Part shown: positions 24,593 to 34,348 of the stretch, one piece after another
Layout: every line of letters begins with the position of its first letter
Numbering within the stretch: the first letter of the stretch is position 1
DNA from: Chitinophaga caeni
GTDB taxonomy: Bacteria > Bacteroidota > Bacteroidia > Chitinophagales > Chitinophagaceae
Length of the DNA stretch: 64,000 nt
Direction: 5' to 3'
NCBI RefSeq assembly: GCF_002557795.1
Contig: NZ_CP023777.1
Span: 558,001-622,000 of the forward strand
Program-made: the position numbers and the translations under genes
Notes under the pieces: generated by a model
What the model was told of the DNA's origin: nothing
Database searches by the model: none
Seen by the model: only the letters and a program-made list of their open reading frames with translations

Positions 24593-27472
24593 CTATTTGA
24601 TGCGTAATTCTTGGGCTAAAAATTTAGCGGTATGACTTTCTTTGCATTTACTCACCACTTCCGGCGTACCCGTACACAGGATCTGCCCGCCACCTTCGCC
24701 ACCTTCAGGGCCCAAGTCGATGATATAATCCGCCATCTTGATGACATCCAAGTTGTGTTCGATCACCAAAACCGTATTTCCGCGATCTACCAACTTATTC
24801 AGCACTTTCAACAACATCTGGATATCTTGAAAATGCAGACCCGTAGTAGGTTCATCGAGAATATAGATCGTTTTCCCGGTATCTTTTTTCGATAATTCGG
24901 TGGATAATTTTACCCGCTGGGCCTCACCTCCGGATAAAGTCACCGCGGATTGACCTAATGAAATATACCCCAGCCCGACATCCTGCAATGTTTTCACTTT
25001 ACGGTGGATGTAAGGCACCGGTTGGAAAAATTCCACGGCTTCATCTACCGTCATGTCCAACACATCGGAAATGGATTTACCTTTATAACGGATCTCCAAA
25101 GTTTCCCGGTTATACCTCCTTCCGTTACATTTTTCACAATGCACCATTACATCCGGCAGGAAATTCATTTCAATTACCCTGACACCTGCACCTTCACATA
25201 CATCACAGCGACCGCCTTTCACATTAAACGAAAACCGGCCTGCATTGTACCCGCGGATCTTAGCTTCCGGCACCTGTGCAAATAAAGTACGGATATCGGT
25301 AAAAAAGCCGCAATATGTAGCAGGATTACTCCTTGGCGTCCTACCGATCGGTGATTGATCTATTTCAATAACCTTATCAATATTTTCCAAGCCCTTGATG
25401 CTTTTGTACGGCATCGGTTCCTTCTTGGAATTATAAGCGTGCTTGGATAGAATCGGGTACAGGGTTTCATTGATCAACGTGGATTTACCGCTACCGGAAA
25501 CACCCGTCACACACATGAAAGTACCCAATGGAAACTTGACGGATACATTTTTCAAATTATTCCCGGTTACGCCTTTCAGCTCCAGGAACTTGCCGTTTCC
25601 CTTCCGCCTTTCTTCCGGGATGGGCGCCCCTGTTTTACCGCTGAGATAGCCCGCCGTGGCGGTTTTCATTTTCAGCATATCGGTAGGCTTCCCCTGTGCC
25701 ACCACTTCTCCGCCGTGTTTGCCTGCGCCGGGACCGATGTCCACCAGGTGATCGGCATGCAGCATGATATCTTTATCATGTTCCACGACGATAACCGTAT
25801 TCCCCATTTCTTTGAGGTTTTTCAATGCTTCGATCAACTGCATATTATCCCGCTGATGCAAACCGATGCTCGGTTCATCGAGGATATAAGTGATGCCCAT
25901 TAATTGGGAACCAATTTGCGTAGCCAGACGAATCCTTTGAGATTCTCCACCGCTCAAGGTCCTGGTGGGCCTATTGAGCGTTAAATATGTTAATCCAACA
26001 TTCAATAAAAAACCGACCCTTTCGCGGATTTCTTTCAGGATATCCTTGGCGATGACATTTTGCTTATTGTCTAAGCGCTCTTCAATATTTTCAAACCAGG
26101 TAGCCAGGTGACTGAGATCCATGTTACCCAGTTCCGAAATATTTTTGTTATCGACCCTGAAGAACAAACTTTCCTTTTTCAACCTTGCACCATCACAAGT
26201 GGGACAAGTACTCAGTTTCATAAAACCCTCGGCCCAGTTTCGGACATGATCACTGCTGGTATCATTAAAATACCTGCGCACCATGTTCACTACGCCTTCA
26301 TACTCGGCAGATACATTGATCGTAGATTCTTCATCGAGCGCTACTTCCGTATTCAGGCTACCGTTCACATCACCGAACAACAATAGGTTTAAGGCTTCCC
26401 TGGGTATTTCCGAGATGGGTTTTGTCAACGAGAATTTATATTTCTTCGCTAACTGTTGTACTTGTTTGTAAGTAAACGTATCCCTGGCTTCTCCTAATGG
26501 CACTAAACCTCCGTCCTGGATCGATTTGGAATAATCCGGAATTACCTCGTTCATATCAACCTGGTAAATGGTTCCCAAGCCTTTACATCTCGGGCAAGCG
26601 CCGTAGGGCGAATTGAAAGAGAACGTATTCGGGGAAGGCTCCTCGTAAGACAAGCCCGTATCTTCGCACATTAACTGCTTGCTGTATTGCGTGGATTTGT
26701 TGGTATCATGATCCAGTACGAACATTAAACCTTTACCTATTTGCAAGGCTTTTTGAACACTCTGGCTGATCCTGCTCTTAGCGTCAGGAGTTACCTGTAC
26801 GCGGTCTACGACTAATTCGATATCATGTATCTTGTAGCGATCCACTTGCAACCTTTCTTTCAAATCCACAATTTCTCCATCGATACGCACCTTGAGATAT
26901 CCCTGTTTGCGCACTTGTTCAAACAATTCGCGGTAATGACCTTTACGGCCACGCACCAAGGGAGCCAAGATGATCAACTTTTTCTTTTCCTTATTTTTGT
27001 ATATATGCTCAAGGATTTCATCTTCCGAAAAGCGGGTCATTTTCTTTCCCGTTTCGTAGGAATAAGCCAGGCCGATCCTGGCATACAACAAGCGGAGAAA
27101 ATCGTACACTTCGGTGATGGTTCCTACAGTAGAACGGGGATTTTTATTCGTAGTTTTTTGCTCGATAGAAATAACGGGGGAGAGCCCGGTGATCTTATCC
27201 ACATCCGGCCTTTCCATATCGCCTATAAACTGGCGGGCATAAGCAGAAAAGCTTTCCATATACCTACGCTGCCCCTCGGCATAAATAGTATCAAAAGCCA
27301 ATGAAGATTTACCGCTGCCGCTGATACCGGTAATGACTACCAATTTATTCTTTGGAAGACGGATATCCAGGTTTTTCAAATTATGTTCCCTAGCGCCGTA
27401 AACTTCTATCAGATCCTCTGTACTTCTGGAAGGAGCGGGTTCAACCTGATCTAATTTTTTTATTTTTGCCAT
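24593..27472 (-). CDS. uvrA: excinuclease ABC subunit A (UvrA), copy 1
   Basis: 959 residues, full length. Two ABC domains: Walker A GISGSGKSS at about 48-56 and GVSGSGKST at about 650-658; signatures TLSGGESQRIRLA and TLSGGEAQRVKLS; Walker B ITYILDEPSIGL and IYILDEPTTGL. Zinc-binding cysteines are seen as CPRCKGLG, CPTCDGA and the pair CDVCEGAG ... CEKCNGRR. It is the damage-recognition ATPase of nucleotide excision repair and acts with UvrB. A second, clearly different uvrA gene lies at 40272-43097. This copy has the more classical sequence and is the likelier housekeeping protein. Confidence 0.96.
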   Translation of the reverse strand: MAKIKKLDQVEPAPSRSTEDLIEVYGAREHNLKNLDIRLPKNKLVVITGISGSGKSSLAFDTIYAEGQRRYMESFSAYARQFIGDMERPDVDKITGLSPVISIEQKTTNKNPRSTVGTITEVYDFLRLLYARIGLAYSYETGKKMTRFSEDEILEHIYKNKEKKKLIILAPLVRGRKGHYRELFEQVRKQGYLKVRIDGEIVDLKERLQVDRYKIHDIELVVDRVQVTPDAKSRISQSVQKALQIGKGLMFVLDHDTNKSTQYSKQLMCEDTGLSYEEPSPNTFSFNSPYGACPRCKGLGTIYQVDMNEVIPDYSKSIQDGGLVPLGEARDTFTYKQVQQLAKKYKFSLTKPISEIPREALNLLLFGDVNGSLNTEVALDEESTINVSAEYEGVVNMVRRYFNDTSSDHVRNWAEGFMKLSTCPTCDGARLKKESLFFRVDNKNISELGNMDLSHLATWFENIEERLDNKQNVIAKDILKEIRERVGFLLNVGLTYLTLNRPTRTLSGGESQRIRLATQIGSQLMGITYILDEPSIGLHQRDNMQLIEALKNLKEMGNTVIVVEHDKDIMLHADHLVDIGPGAGKHGGEVVAQGKPTDMLKMKTATAGYLSGKTGAPIPEERRKGNGKFLELKGVTGNNLKNVSVKFPLGTFMCVTGVSGSGKSTLINETLYPILSKHAYNSKKEPMPYKSIKGLENIDKVIEIDQSPIGRTPRSNPATYCGFFTDIRTLFAQVPEAKIRGYNAGRFSFNVKGGRCDVCEGAGVRVIEMNFLPDVMVHCEKCNGRRYNRETLEIRYKGKSISDVLDMTVDEAVEFFQPVPYIHRKVKTLQDVGLGYISLGQSAVTLSGGEAQRVKLSTELSKKDTGKTIYILDEPTTGLHFQDIQMLLKVLNKLVDRGNTVLVIEHNLDVIKMADYIIDLGPEGGEGGGQILCTGTPEVVSKCKESHTAKFLAQELRIK

Positions 27473-27674
27473 AACTATCCCGAACTCATGATTCGAAATA
27501 CTAAGCTACGGAAATTGTAGGAGTCTGCATCATAAAATAAATCAGCCGATATGATGAAATAAGGAGATTAAACTGTTGAAATTATAGCTATTCTTATACC
27601 GGGATTATTCTTTGTATCTTCTATATTTTTTCGACTAGCTATACGGATTAAGATATCTAACTATTTGAAACGCC

Positions 27675-27705
27675 AATCCCGGCAACAAGTCCTGCTGCCG
27701 GGATT
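27675..27705. terminator. hairpin between fabF and uvrA
   Basis: 10-bp stem AATCCCGGCA / TGCCGGGATT with an 11-base loop, 25 bp past the fabF stop. The T-run lies on the plus-strand side, so termination in the fabF direction is plausible but not textbook. Confidence 0.6.
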
Positions 27706-27729
27706 TTGCATATATTAAAATATCTAAAA

Positions 27730-28992
27730 TTATCCTTTAAACTTCTTAAATACCGCGATAGCATTATGCCCCCCGAAACCGAAGGTATTGCTCATCGCGA
27801 TATTGATCGTACGGGACTGTGCTTTGCCGAGGGTCAGATTTGCACGGGGATCCACTTCGGGAGAAACTTCCGTGGTGTTAATCGTAGGCGGTACCACGTC
27901 ATCTTGAATAGCCTTGATACAAGCAATCGCTTCCACGGCACCGGCAGCACCTAACAGGTGACCTGTCATGGACTTGGTTCCACTGATGTTAATCCTTGAT
28001 AAATGATCTCCAAAAACGGCCGCGATAGCTTTAATCTCACTCACGTCACCTAAAGGTGTAGAAGTAGCGTGGGCATTGATATAATCCACGTCAGCCACTG
28101 TAAGTTCTGCATCTTCGAGGGCTTCCTTCATACCGAGCTGTGCTCCTAAGCCTTCCGGATGCGTAGCCGTTAGGTGATATGCATCGGCAGTCATTGCGCC
28201 ACCTACCATTTCACCGTAGATCGTTGCACCGCGGGCTATCGCATGTTCATAATCTTCCAGGATAATTGCCCCGGCACCTTCGCCCATAACGAAACCATCC
28301 CTGCCCACATCCCAGGGGCGGGAAGCTGTAGCAGGATCATCATTGCGGGTAGAAAGCGCTTTTAATGCACTGAAACCGGCGATACTAGCACGGGTAATCG
28401 GGTACTCCGAACCACCGGCTAATATCATCTTCGCTTTACCCATCCTAACATAATTGAAGGCATCTACCAGGGCGCTGTTAGAAGAAGCGCAGGCCGAAAC
28501 GGTACAATAGTTAATACCCATCAAGCCATATTTCATCGCAATCTGTCCTGCGGCGATATCTGCAATCAGCCTCACGATAAAGAAAGGACTGAACTTTGGT
28601 ACGAAGTTGTTATTTTGAAACTCTATGATTTGATCTTCGAAGGTCTGCATTCCACCGTTACCGGAAGCCCAAATTACACCGAACTTGGAACGGTCTATTT
28701 TTTCCATATCGAAGTTGGCGCTTCTCATGGCTTCATCGGCGGCCACCATGGCATATTGTGTAAACATGTCCATTTTCTTTGCTTCTTTCCTGTCGATGAA
28801 ATTATCTATATTAAAATTCTTCAGTTCACAGGCAAATTTGGTCTTAAATTCCGAAGTATCAAATTTGGTAATCGGTGCGGCTCCACTCATACCAGCTTTC
28901 ATATTATTCCAGAAGGTGTTCACATCATTACCGAGCGGTGTTAATGCTCCCAAGCCGGTGATCACTACTCTTCTCAGTGTAACAGTACGCAT
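27730..28992 (-). CDS. fabF: 3-oxoacyl-ACP synthase II
   Basis: 420 residues, thiolase fold. The active-site Cys lies in TVSACASSNSALVDAF (around residue 170); the two catalytic His are in NAHATSTPLGD and TGHLLGAAGAVE; the C-terminal FGFGGHNAI loop is intact. It condenses malonyl-ACP with acyl-ACP in fatty acid elongation in the cytoplasm. No acpP gene is adjacent, which differs from the common acpP-fabF order. The start MRTVTLRRVVITGLG is a few residues longer than usual; a TAnnTTTG box lies 32 bp upstream. Confidence 0.93.
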   Translation of the reverse strand: MRTVTLRRVVITGLGALTPLGNDVNTFWNNMKAGMSGAAPITKFDTSEFKTKFACELKNFNIDNFIDRKEAKKMDMFTQYAMVAADEAMRSANFDMEKIDRSKFGVIWASGNGGMQTFEDQIIEFQNNNFVPKFSPFFIVRLIADIAAGQIAMKYGLMGINYCTVSACASSNSALVDAFNYVRMGKAKMILAGGSEYPITRASIAGFSALKALSTRNDDPATASRPWDVGRDGFVMGEGAGAIILEDYEHAIARGATIYGEMVGGAMTADAYHLTATHPEGLGAQLGMKEALEDAELTVADVDYINAHATSTPLGDVSEIKAIAAVFGDHLSRINISGTKSMTGHLLGAAGAVEAIACIKAIQDDVVPPTINTTEVSPEVDPRANLTLGKAQSRTINIAMSNTFGFGGHNAIAVFKKFKG

Positions 28993-29023
28993 AAGATTGA
29001 CTTTAAAAACAAAAGTTAGGACG

Positions 29024-29031
29024 CAAATTTA
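29024..29031 (-). promoter_or_regulatory. -7 box (TAAATTTG) upstream of fabF
   Basis: Exact match to the Bacteroidota -7 consensus TAnnTTTG on the minus strand, 32-39 bp before the ATG. No TTG at the expected -33 distance was found. Confidence 0.45.
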
Positions 29032-29146
29032 CTCACTTATTGTTAGGAAAATGCATATATATATTAAATATACATCATACCAGGTTTTTTCCTAGATAAA
29101 TTTAAAGCAAAATAGCAACCACGGCTATTTTAGACAGTATTTTATT

Positions 29147-30634
29147 TTAGAATTGGAAATAAATAGGGATCATCGGTTCCGATGTTTTCACTTGTAATAT
29201 TGTCCAGATGAAGAGGACCATCACCGCGATGCTTCCCCAAATGGGAAGACGTGTTAAACCCACTTCTACCTTATTCTCCAGCTTACCGGGTAAGAAATGT
29301 ATAAAATATCCTATTCCCATCAAGGTAAATACCCAGGGATAAGCATGGATGATGTCCATGAACAGGTTGCCTTGGAAATCATGCGTAACTTGGTGGATTA
29401 ATGCCCAGGAACCTGAAAATGTTTCCGACTTGAAAAATATCCAACAAAAACATACCAGGTGAAATGTGAATAATACACCTGCAAGTTTCCAAATGGGCGC
29501 AATAATGACATTCGACTTCAACCAAGTTTTCCCCTTTTGCCATTTGATCCACACTTTATCGATTGCCAATGCTCCCCCGTGCATACCGCCCCAAAAGATA
29601 AAATTCCAACTGGCGCCATGCCAAAAACCACCGATCAGCATCGTAAGCATCAAGTTTACCTGCTGGCGGAACTTACCTTTACGGTTTCCACCCAAGGGTA
29701 TATAAATGTAATCCCGCAACCAGGAGGACAACGAAATATGCCACCTTCTCCAAAATTCGGTAATACTGCTGCTTTGGTACGGCTTTTTGAAATTCGCAGG
29801 AATCGTGAACCCCATCCATCGGGCAATACCGATGGCCATATCAGAATAGCCGGAAAAATCGCAATAAATCACCAGTGCATATCCATATACACCCAGCAGG
29901 CATTCTATTCCCGTATGACGGGTAGGGTCATCAAAAATATATTGAACAAAATTTTGATAGATAAAATCTGATATCACCACTTTTTTAAACAAACCTCCCA
30001 GGATCAAGAACATCCCTTTTCCCACATCTTCATTATTCAATTGATACGGTTTGTAAATCTGCGGAATAAAATCTGCCGCCCTGACAATTGGTCCCATCAT
30101 CAACTTCGGGAAGAAAGAAAGGAAAAACAGGTAATCCATGAACTTGTTTACCGGCTTGATTTCCCTCCGGTATACATCGATCGTGTAACTTAAGTTTTCA
30201 AAAGTATAGAATGATATTCCAATCGGTAATGCGATATGCATGAAGGAAATTTTTCCCATGCCGATATCATTGATGATGCCGATGAAGAAGTTCGTGTATT
30301 TAAAATAAAACAATACGCCTACGTTTATCACGATACTGAATACCAGCAACCATTTCCGTTTGGTTTTCGATTCCAGCCGATCAATCCAGCGGGAGAGGTT
30401 AAAGTCTACGATCGCGGAAAGAATTACGAGTAATACATATTCGTTGCAAGCCTTGTAGAAAAAGTATAATGAAAACAGCGTAAACACCCAAACGCGCCCC
30501 CTTTGGTTGTGACTCACGAGCTGGTAACACAATAAGAAAACCGCGAAAAAATATAGGAAAAAGGCGCTGTTAAAAAGGATAGGATCTTTAGGATCGTATA
30601 ATAAATGCGATAATATTTTATCAAAGTCCAGCAT
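29147..30634 (-). CDS. MBOAT family O-acyltransferase (AlgI/DltB/PatA type)
   Basis: 495 residues with about eleven hydrophobic segments. MBOAT landmarks are present: LPIGISFYTFENLSYTIDVYR, MGPIVRAADFIPQ, YCDFSGYSDMAIGIARWMGF, the ITEFWRRWHISLSSWLRDYIYIPLGGNRKG region, and the catalytic His in MLIGGFWHGASWNFIFWG. It moves an acyl group, usually acetyl, across the membrane onto an extracytoplasmic acceptor. Two SGNH proteins are encoded directly upstream in the same direction, which matches the MBOAT-plus-SGNH arrangement used to O-acetylate alginate, peptidoglycan or capsule. The glycan acceptor here is unknown. Confidence 0.93.
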   Translation of the reverse strand: MLDFDKILSHLLYDPKDPILFNSAFFLYFFAVFLLCYQLVSHNQRGRVWVFTLFSLYFFYKACNEYVLLVILSAIVDFNLSRWIDRLESKTKRKWLLVFSIVINVGVLFYFKYTNFFIGIINDIGMGKISFMHIALPIGISFYTFENLSYTIDVYRREIKPVNKFMDYLFFLSFFPKLMMGPIVRAADFIPQIYKPYQLNNEDVGKGMFLILGGLFKKVVISDFIYQNFVQYIFDDPTRHTGIECLLGVYGYALVIYCDFSGYSDMAIGIARWMGFTIPANFKKPYQSSSITEFWRRWHISLSSWLRDYIYIPLGGNRKGKFRQQVNLMLTMLIGGFWHGASWNFIFWGGMHGGALAIDKVWIKWQKGKTWLKSNVIIAPIWKLAGVLFTFHLVCFCWIFFKSETFSGSWALIHQVTHDFQGNLFMDIIHAYPWVFTLMGIGYFIHFLPGKLENKVEVGLTRLPIWGSIAVMVLFIWTILQVKTSEPMIPIYFQF

Positions 30635-30689
30635 AGATTAGCATTTACTTCTTTTTAACCGGGAAGAAAGCAAACGGTCTAATAGTTAG

Positions 30690-32063
30690 TTACAGGTTAT
30701 TATTAGCGTTTTGTAATTTAAAATTTTCATAGGCTTGCTCTAAGGCTTCTGCCAAAAGGCGGCCTTCTTCCTGGTAACCACTCGCCACGAAATGGATATG
30801 ATCTTTGCTCCAACCTGCCTTGATCTTTGGATTCCCTTTCATAATGTTGTAAAAGTCCCAAAAAGCATAATCGTTTTCTTTGCAAAAGTTCACGATTGTT
30901 GATTGAACTTTTACCGTGTAAGGATTTGTAATATACCGCACCTGCCTTACATACCTAACTTTTCCTTTATACTTTCGTTTTACGCTGACGTAGCGTTTCA
31001 TCCTCACTTCCGATGGCGGGGTAGTAAAAAGTATACTAGCCCTAGGCGCATAGGTTTTGATTGTTTGAACCGCTTTTTCAAGTTCAACTCTTACGGCTTC
31101 TTCATTTGTAAAACCATAGGCTTCATTGGTACCGAGCGATAGTATGATTAACTGCGGCTCCAACAGCAATAGCTGCTCGATCCAGGTATTTTTATTATTG
31201 TTGTAATGTAAAAATTGTGCTCCGTTTATACCGACGGTACTATACAAGATACCATTATGTCCATTGATGATATTGGCGCCGAAAAACCTAACACTGCCGG
31301 CGCTACCGAACTTAAAATGTAAATCAACCCTGTTGACGTTTTCATTATAGACTAAGCCCGCTCTTCTTAATCCACTTCCTGCGCCTTCAAATAGCAGCGG
31401 ACTTACCACCGCATCAAGACCATTAGAGGTAATGGACGGCTCGTTATCTTGTTCTCCTACATCCAAGAATAACTCCAGCCCGGCGATGCTCCCATTGGCC
31501 AGTTCACCTTTAGGAATGTAAGAAAGAGTGAATTGCTGGTGGTTGGTTTTCAACATGATTCCCCCGGGACCAACATCCTGGGAAAGATTCCTGTCAACAA
31601 TCCTGTCTGAGCTGAAAGCGATATTACTCGTCCAAAAATAATCCGAAGGCCCATTTGTTTTCGCCAAGTTGTATGGAAATACATAGCCTCTTCCCGCGTT
31701 TCCGAATTTTTGTTGCAAATTATCGGCCACGGCGCCCGGAAAAAACCCGGCTTGTAAGTGGGAATCGCCGGTATGTAAAATATTGATAACAGAACTATCA
31801 GAAAGCATTAAGGCTTCGAAAAAAGAATCCAAAGAGCCCGCTTGCTGAATCACGTTGGGCGCTGCCGCTGGAACCACGGGATCCTTGATCCTGTTCATCC
31901 AACTCCAAAGATTATTTATTGCTGCCGTGCCTTTGACATATTTACCGGCGTACCCGGTAGACACAGCAGTGTTTCCCCATGCATTCCTACCGATGAGCAA
32001 CATACAGCATATCCAACAAAAAGTAATTCCTATTTTAGTATTTTTCTGCCTGTTTATATTCAT
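30690..32063 (-). CDS. SGNH/GDSL-type hydrolase-like protein (exported), first copy
   Basis: 457 residues with an N-terminal hydrophobic signal or anchor (residues 11-28). SGNH blocks: block I ILHTGDSHLQAGF (Ser as nucleophile), block III LSLGTNEAYGF, block V KDHIHFVASGY with the catalytic Asp-x-x-His. A beta-sandwich-like insert lies between blocks I and III. The start overlaps the end of the upstream SGNH gene by 29 bp and the MBOAT gene follows 55 bp after the stop, so the three form one operon. It probably takes acetyl groups from the MBOAT protein to a surface glycan, or removes them. Confidence 0.88.
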   Translation of the reverse strand: MNINRQKNTKIGITFCWICCMLLIGRNAWGNTAVSTGYAGKYVKGTAAINNLWSWMNRIKDPVVPAAAPNVIQQAGSLDSFFEALMLSDSSVINILHTGDSHLQAGFFPGAVADNLQQKFGNAGRGYVFPYNLAKTNGPSDYFWTSNIAFSSDRIVDRNLSQDVGPGGIMLKTNHQQFTLSYIPKGELANGSIAGLELFLDVGEQDNEPSITSNGLDAVVSPLLFEGAGSGLRRAGLVYNENVNRVDLHFKFGSAGSVRFFGANIINGHNGILYSTVGINGAQFLHYNNNKNTWIEQLLLLEPQLIILSLGTNEAYGFTNEEAVRVELEKAVQTIKTYAPRASILFTTPPSEVRMKRYVSVKRKYKGKVRYVRQVRYITNPYTVKVQSTIVNFCKENDYAFWDFYNIMKGNPKIKAGWSKDHIHFVASGYQEEGRLLAEALEQAYENFKLQNANNNL

Positions 32064-33477
32064 CCATGATTGCTTTATACAAAAGTCCCGCTACTTTCCT
32101 GGCGCCTCTTGCGTTAAAGTGAGTATAATCTTTATTAGCGAGGGAAGTATCAGCTTCCACCCATTTAGTCATAGAGCCGTTTCCGCCCATCGCGTTGAAC
32201 AAGCTCCAAAATGCGAAGCCGTGTTCCTGTGCTATTTCGTTCTGCACGGTAATTAATGGTTGTACACCCGGTGCCGTTACATAAAAACCATCTTTTTTAT
32301 ACGATTTATCAGCCGTGCCGACAATCAAAAACGAGGCATCGGGGAATGTTTCATGCAAGGAAGCAATAACCCGTTTCATGGGCCGGGCAAACCAATCGTA
32401 ATCGGTCAACTCCGGTTTGAAAAGCACGTTCGCCCCGTAATGCAACACGATCAGATCATAAGGTCGTTTTGCTTGTAATGATTTAAGCATGGCAGGCTGT
32501 AATTTACCCAGCTCTATGCCACTGATACCGCGGAAAGAGAAGTTATCCAGTACGATGCCGGAATCGCCTTCGAAACACATGCCATACAGTTCATTTCCCG
32601 GCTCCATATCAAAAACCATATTGAGCGAAGTTTGTTTAGGCGCCATCGGTATATTGAGCATATTCACAGCATAGTTACCGGAGAGTTTCAACGGGGTACC
32701 GTTATTAACCGTAACCGAGGCATTTCCATTAATCTTGGAATATAATAATTGTGCTTTTTCGAAATGGTTGAGGTGTGGACGGTTTACCGCGCGATATTTG
32801 ACCCAGCTACCCGCTTCGCCTTCGAAACTATGACCGGATATCCCTAACAATAGGGTGTCGGGCCAATCATTCTTAAAATGGAAATCTTTCCAATCGCTGG
32901 AATAAGTATGTATGATGGAAGTTCTGAAAGAAGAAACGACTGAGGTGATAGGCACGAAGCCAACGCCGTTTCCACCGAAATAAGTTTGCAAGCTATCCCT
33001 GAGATCCATGGTGATCAGGTCTCCCTCGATCATAGAATCCCCGAAATAAGCGATCCTTACTTTACCGCGTTTTTTATGCTGTAATTGCAGCAATGCATCG
33101 AGGAAATGCTGCAAGCCGTTTTGTTCGTAATCGGGTTGAAAATAATTGATGATTCCCTTATAAGTTGTAAAATCGCGCGATGGGAAAGGATTGACCGGGG
33201 CGATATCTTCATCTTGAGCGGTACTGTCGGTTTGGTTCAGGCGCGCACTATCTGCAATATTGACAGTATCCTTTTTAAACTTACGGGGGTGTTTCCGCTT
33301 CCCGGGAGCTTTAGCTTTGGCAGGCGCAGCTTCCCTAATTTCGGCAATCACATCCATTGGTTTGAAGGTAAAACCGTTCCATGAAAATACCGTATCTACG
33401 AAAGAAAGAGAGATCAGTATAATCAAGGTTCCCAATACGATGATGAACGGGGAACGATGTTTATTTCCAGTACCCAT
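32035..33477 (-). CDS. SGNH hydrolase-like protein (exported), second copy
   Basis: 480 residues. A signal anchor at about 12-32 is followed by a Lys/Pro-rich linker (residues 45-70), then SGNH blocks: IAYFGDSMIEGD (block I), LIVLHYGANVLF (block III, Gly-Ala-Asn in place of Gly-x-Asn) and KDYTHFNARGARKVAGLLY (block V, Asp and His). It shares the general plan of the next gene but little exact sequence, so the two are paralogues that diverged long ago. It overlaps that gene by 29 bp. Its likely job is acetyl transfer in the same surface-glycan modification. Confidence 0.87.
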   Translation of the reverse strand: MGTGNKHRSPFIIVLGTLIILISLSFVDTVFSWNGFTFKPMDVIAEIREAAPAKAKAPGKRKHPRKFKKDTVNIADSARLNQTDSTAQDEDIAPVNPFPSRDFTTYKGIINYFQPDYEQNGLQHFLDALLQLQHKKRGKVRIAYFGDSMIEGDLITMDLRDSLQTYFGGNGVGFVPITSVVSSFRTSIIHTYSSDWKDFHFKNDWPDTLLLGISGHSFEGEAGSWVKYRAVNRPHLNHFEKAQLLYSKINGNASVTVNNGTPLKLSGNYAVNMLNIPMAPKQTSLNMVFDMEPGNELYGMCFEGDSGIVLDNFSFRGISGIELGKLQPAMLKSLQAKRPYDLIVLHYGANVLFKPELTDYDWFARPMKRVIASLHETFPDASFLIVGTADKSYKKDGFYVTAPGVQPLITVQNEIAQEHGFAFWSLFNAMGGNGSMTKWVEADTSLANKDYTHFNARGARKVAGLLYKAIMDEYKQAEKY

Positions 33478-33574
33478 GTAGTGTAATCCAGGTTAAGTTA
33501 ATTATCTAATATAACATTCCCAGGCCGGTTGGCACCTCGGCTTGGGCAATGGTACACGAAATTAGTATAATTAA

Positions 33575-34114
33575 CTAATGTATGGCAACACTATTTTGAT
33601 GATCGAGCGCTTCCAAGTTATATTTCTTGATAATATTGGATACCCGGTTGATCCAGGTTTGCCCGGCGCTGGAATAGCCTGTTTTGATCATGTATTTTAA
33701 CCATACCATGTGATCGGGTGTTCCCCTGACCTTGCTGAACCAAGATTTGCGTTGAACGATCTTCACGAAATGTTTGTAGGAATCTTCTACGCTGGCGTAT
33801 TCGCGGTACATGGAGCGGTAAGTCATCCCTCTTTTCGCGAGATTATTCCGTCCAACAATACCGAAGTGATTTTTTAACAACTGGGCATTTTTGCTGGATC
33901 CCAAACCGGATTCCAACATGGCAACTCCCAGGATAACACTGGCAGGCACCCCTGTTTCGTTCATTAAGTCAATTGATAATTCTTTGTACTTGGCTATGTA
34001 CGATTTGGGGCCTAACTTTTTAGGGGTTGCTGCTTGAGTAGGTGCAAAACTAGCTACCGAGGTAACTACAAATAATCCGCCTACTAATAACTTCCTTCTA
34101 AAAAACTTGCGCAT
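33575..34114 (-). CDS. glucosaminidase-domain peptidoglycan hydrolase
   Basis: 179 residues. A signal peptide (cleavage near FAPTQAA) is followed directly by a GH73-like glucosaminidase domain (PF01832): IDLMNETGVPASVILGVAMLES holds the catalytic Glu, then GLGSSKNAQLLKNHFGI, and the Tyr-rich YRSMYREYASVEDSYKHFV. There is no LysM or SH3 domain, so this is the minimal form. It is expected to cut glycan strands of peptidoglycan in the periplasm. It follows the SGNH/MBOAT cluster in neither strand order nor spacing that would prove an operon: 97 bp separate them, same direction. Confidence 0.9.
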   Translation of the reverse strand: MRKFFRRKLLVGGLFVVTSVASFAPTQAATPKKLGPKSYIAKYKELSIDLMNETGVPASVILGVAMLESGLGSSKNAQLLKNHFGIVGRNNLAKRGMTYRSMYREYASVEDSYKHFVKIVQRKSWFSKVRGTPDHMVWLKYMIKTGYSSAGQTWINRVSNIIKKYNLEALDHQNSVAIH

Positions 34115-34300
34115 TAGTAATTGATTTAAAATAGGAGTACTCTAGCTCCTATAATGATCCGATCTCACATCTTCTTCCATCCTTGACAGTCCTGTTATAA
34201 AAATTCTCCGGCTGTCTTATATATTATTTGTCCTATATGTCCTATGTAAATGTCCTGGGGTATTGTCAATTATTATGCCAATTACGGGGCAAAAATACGA

Positions 34301-34329
34301 AAGCGGGCCTTTACTACCAAGACCCGCTT
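34301..34329 (-). terminator. hairpin terminator after aspS
   Basis: 7-bp stem AAGCGGG / CCCGCTT with a T-rich run following it in the minus direction (ATTTTTG). It is 20 bp past the aspS stop. Confidence 0.65.
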
Positions 34330-34348
34330 CCACGCATTCAATTATCAT

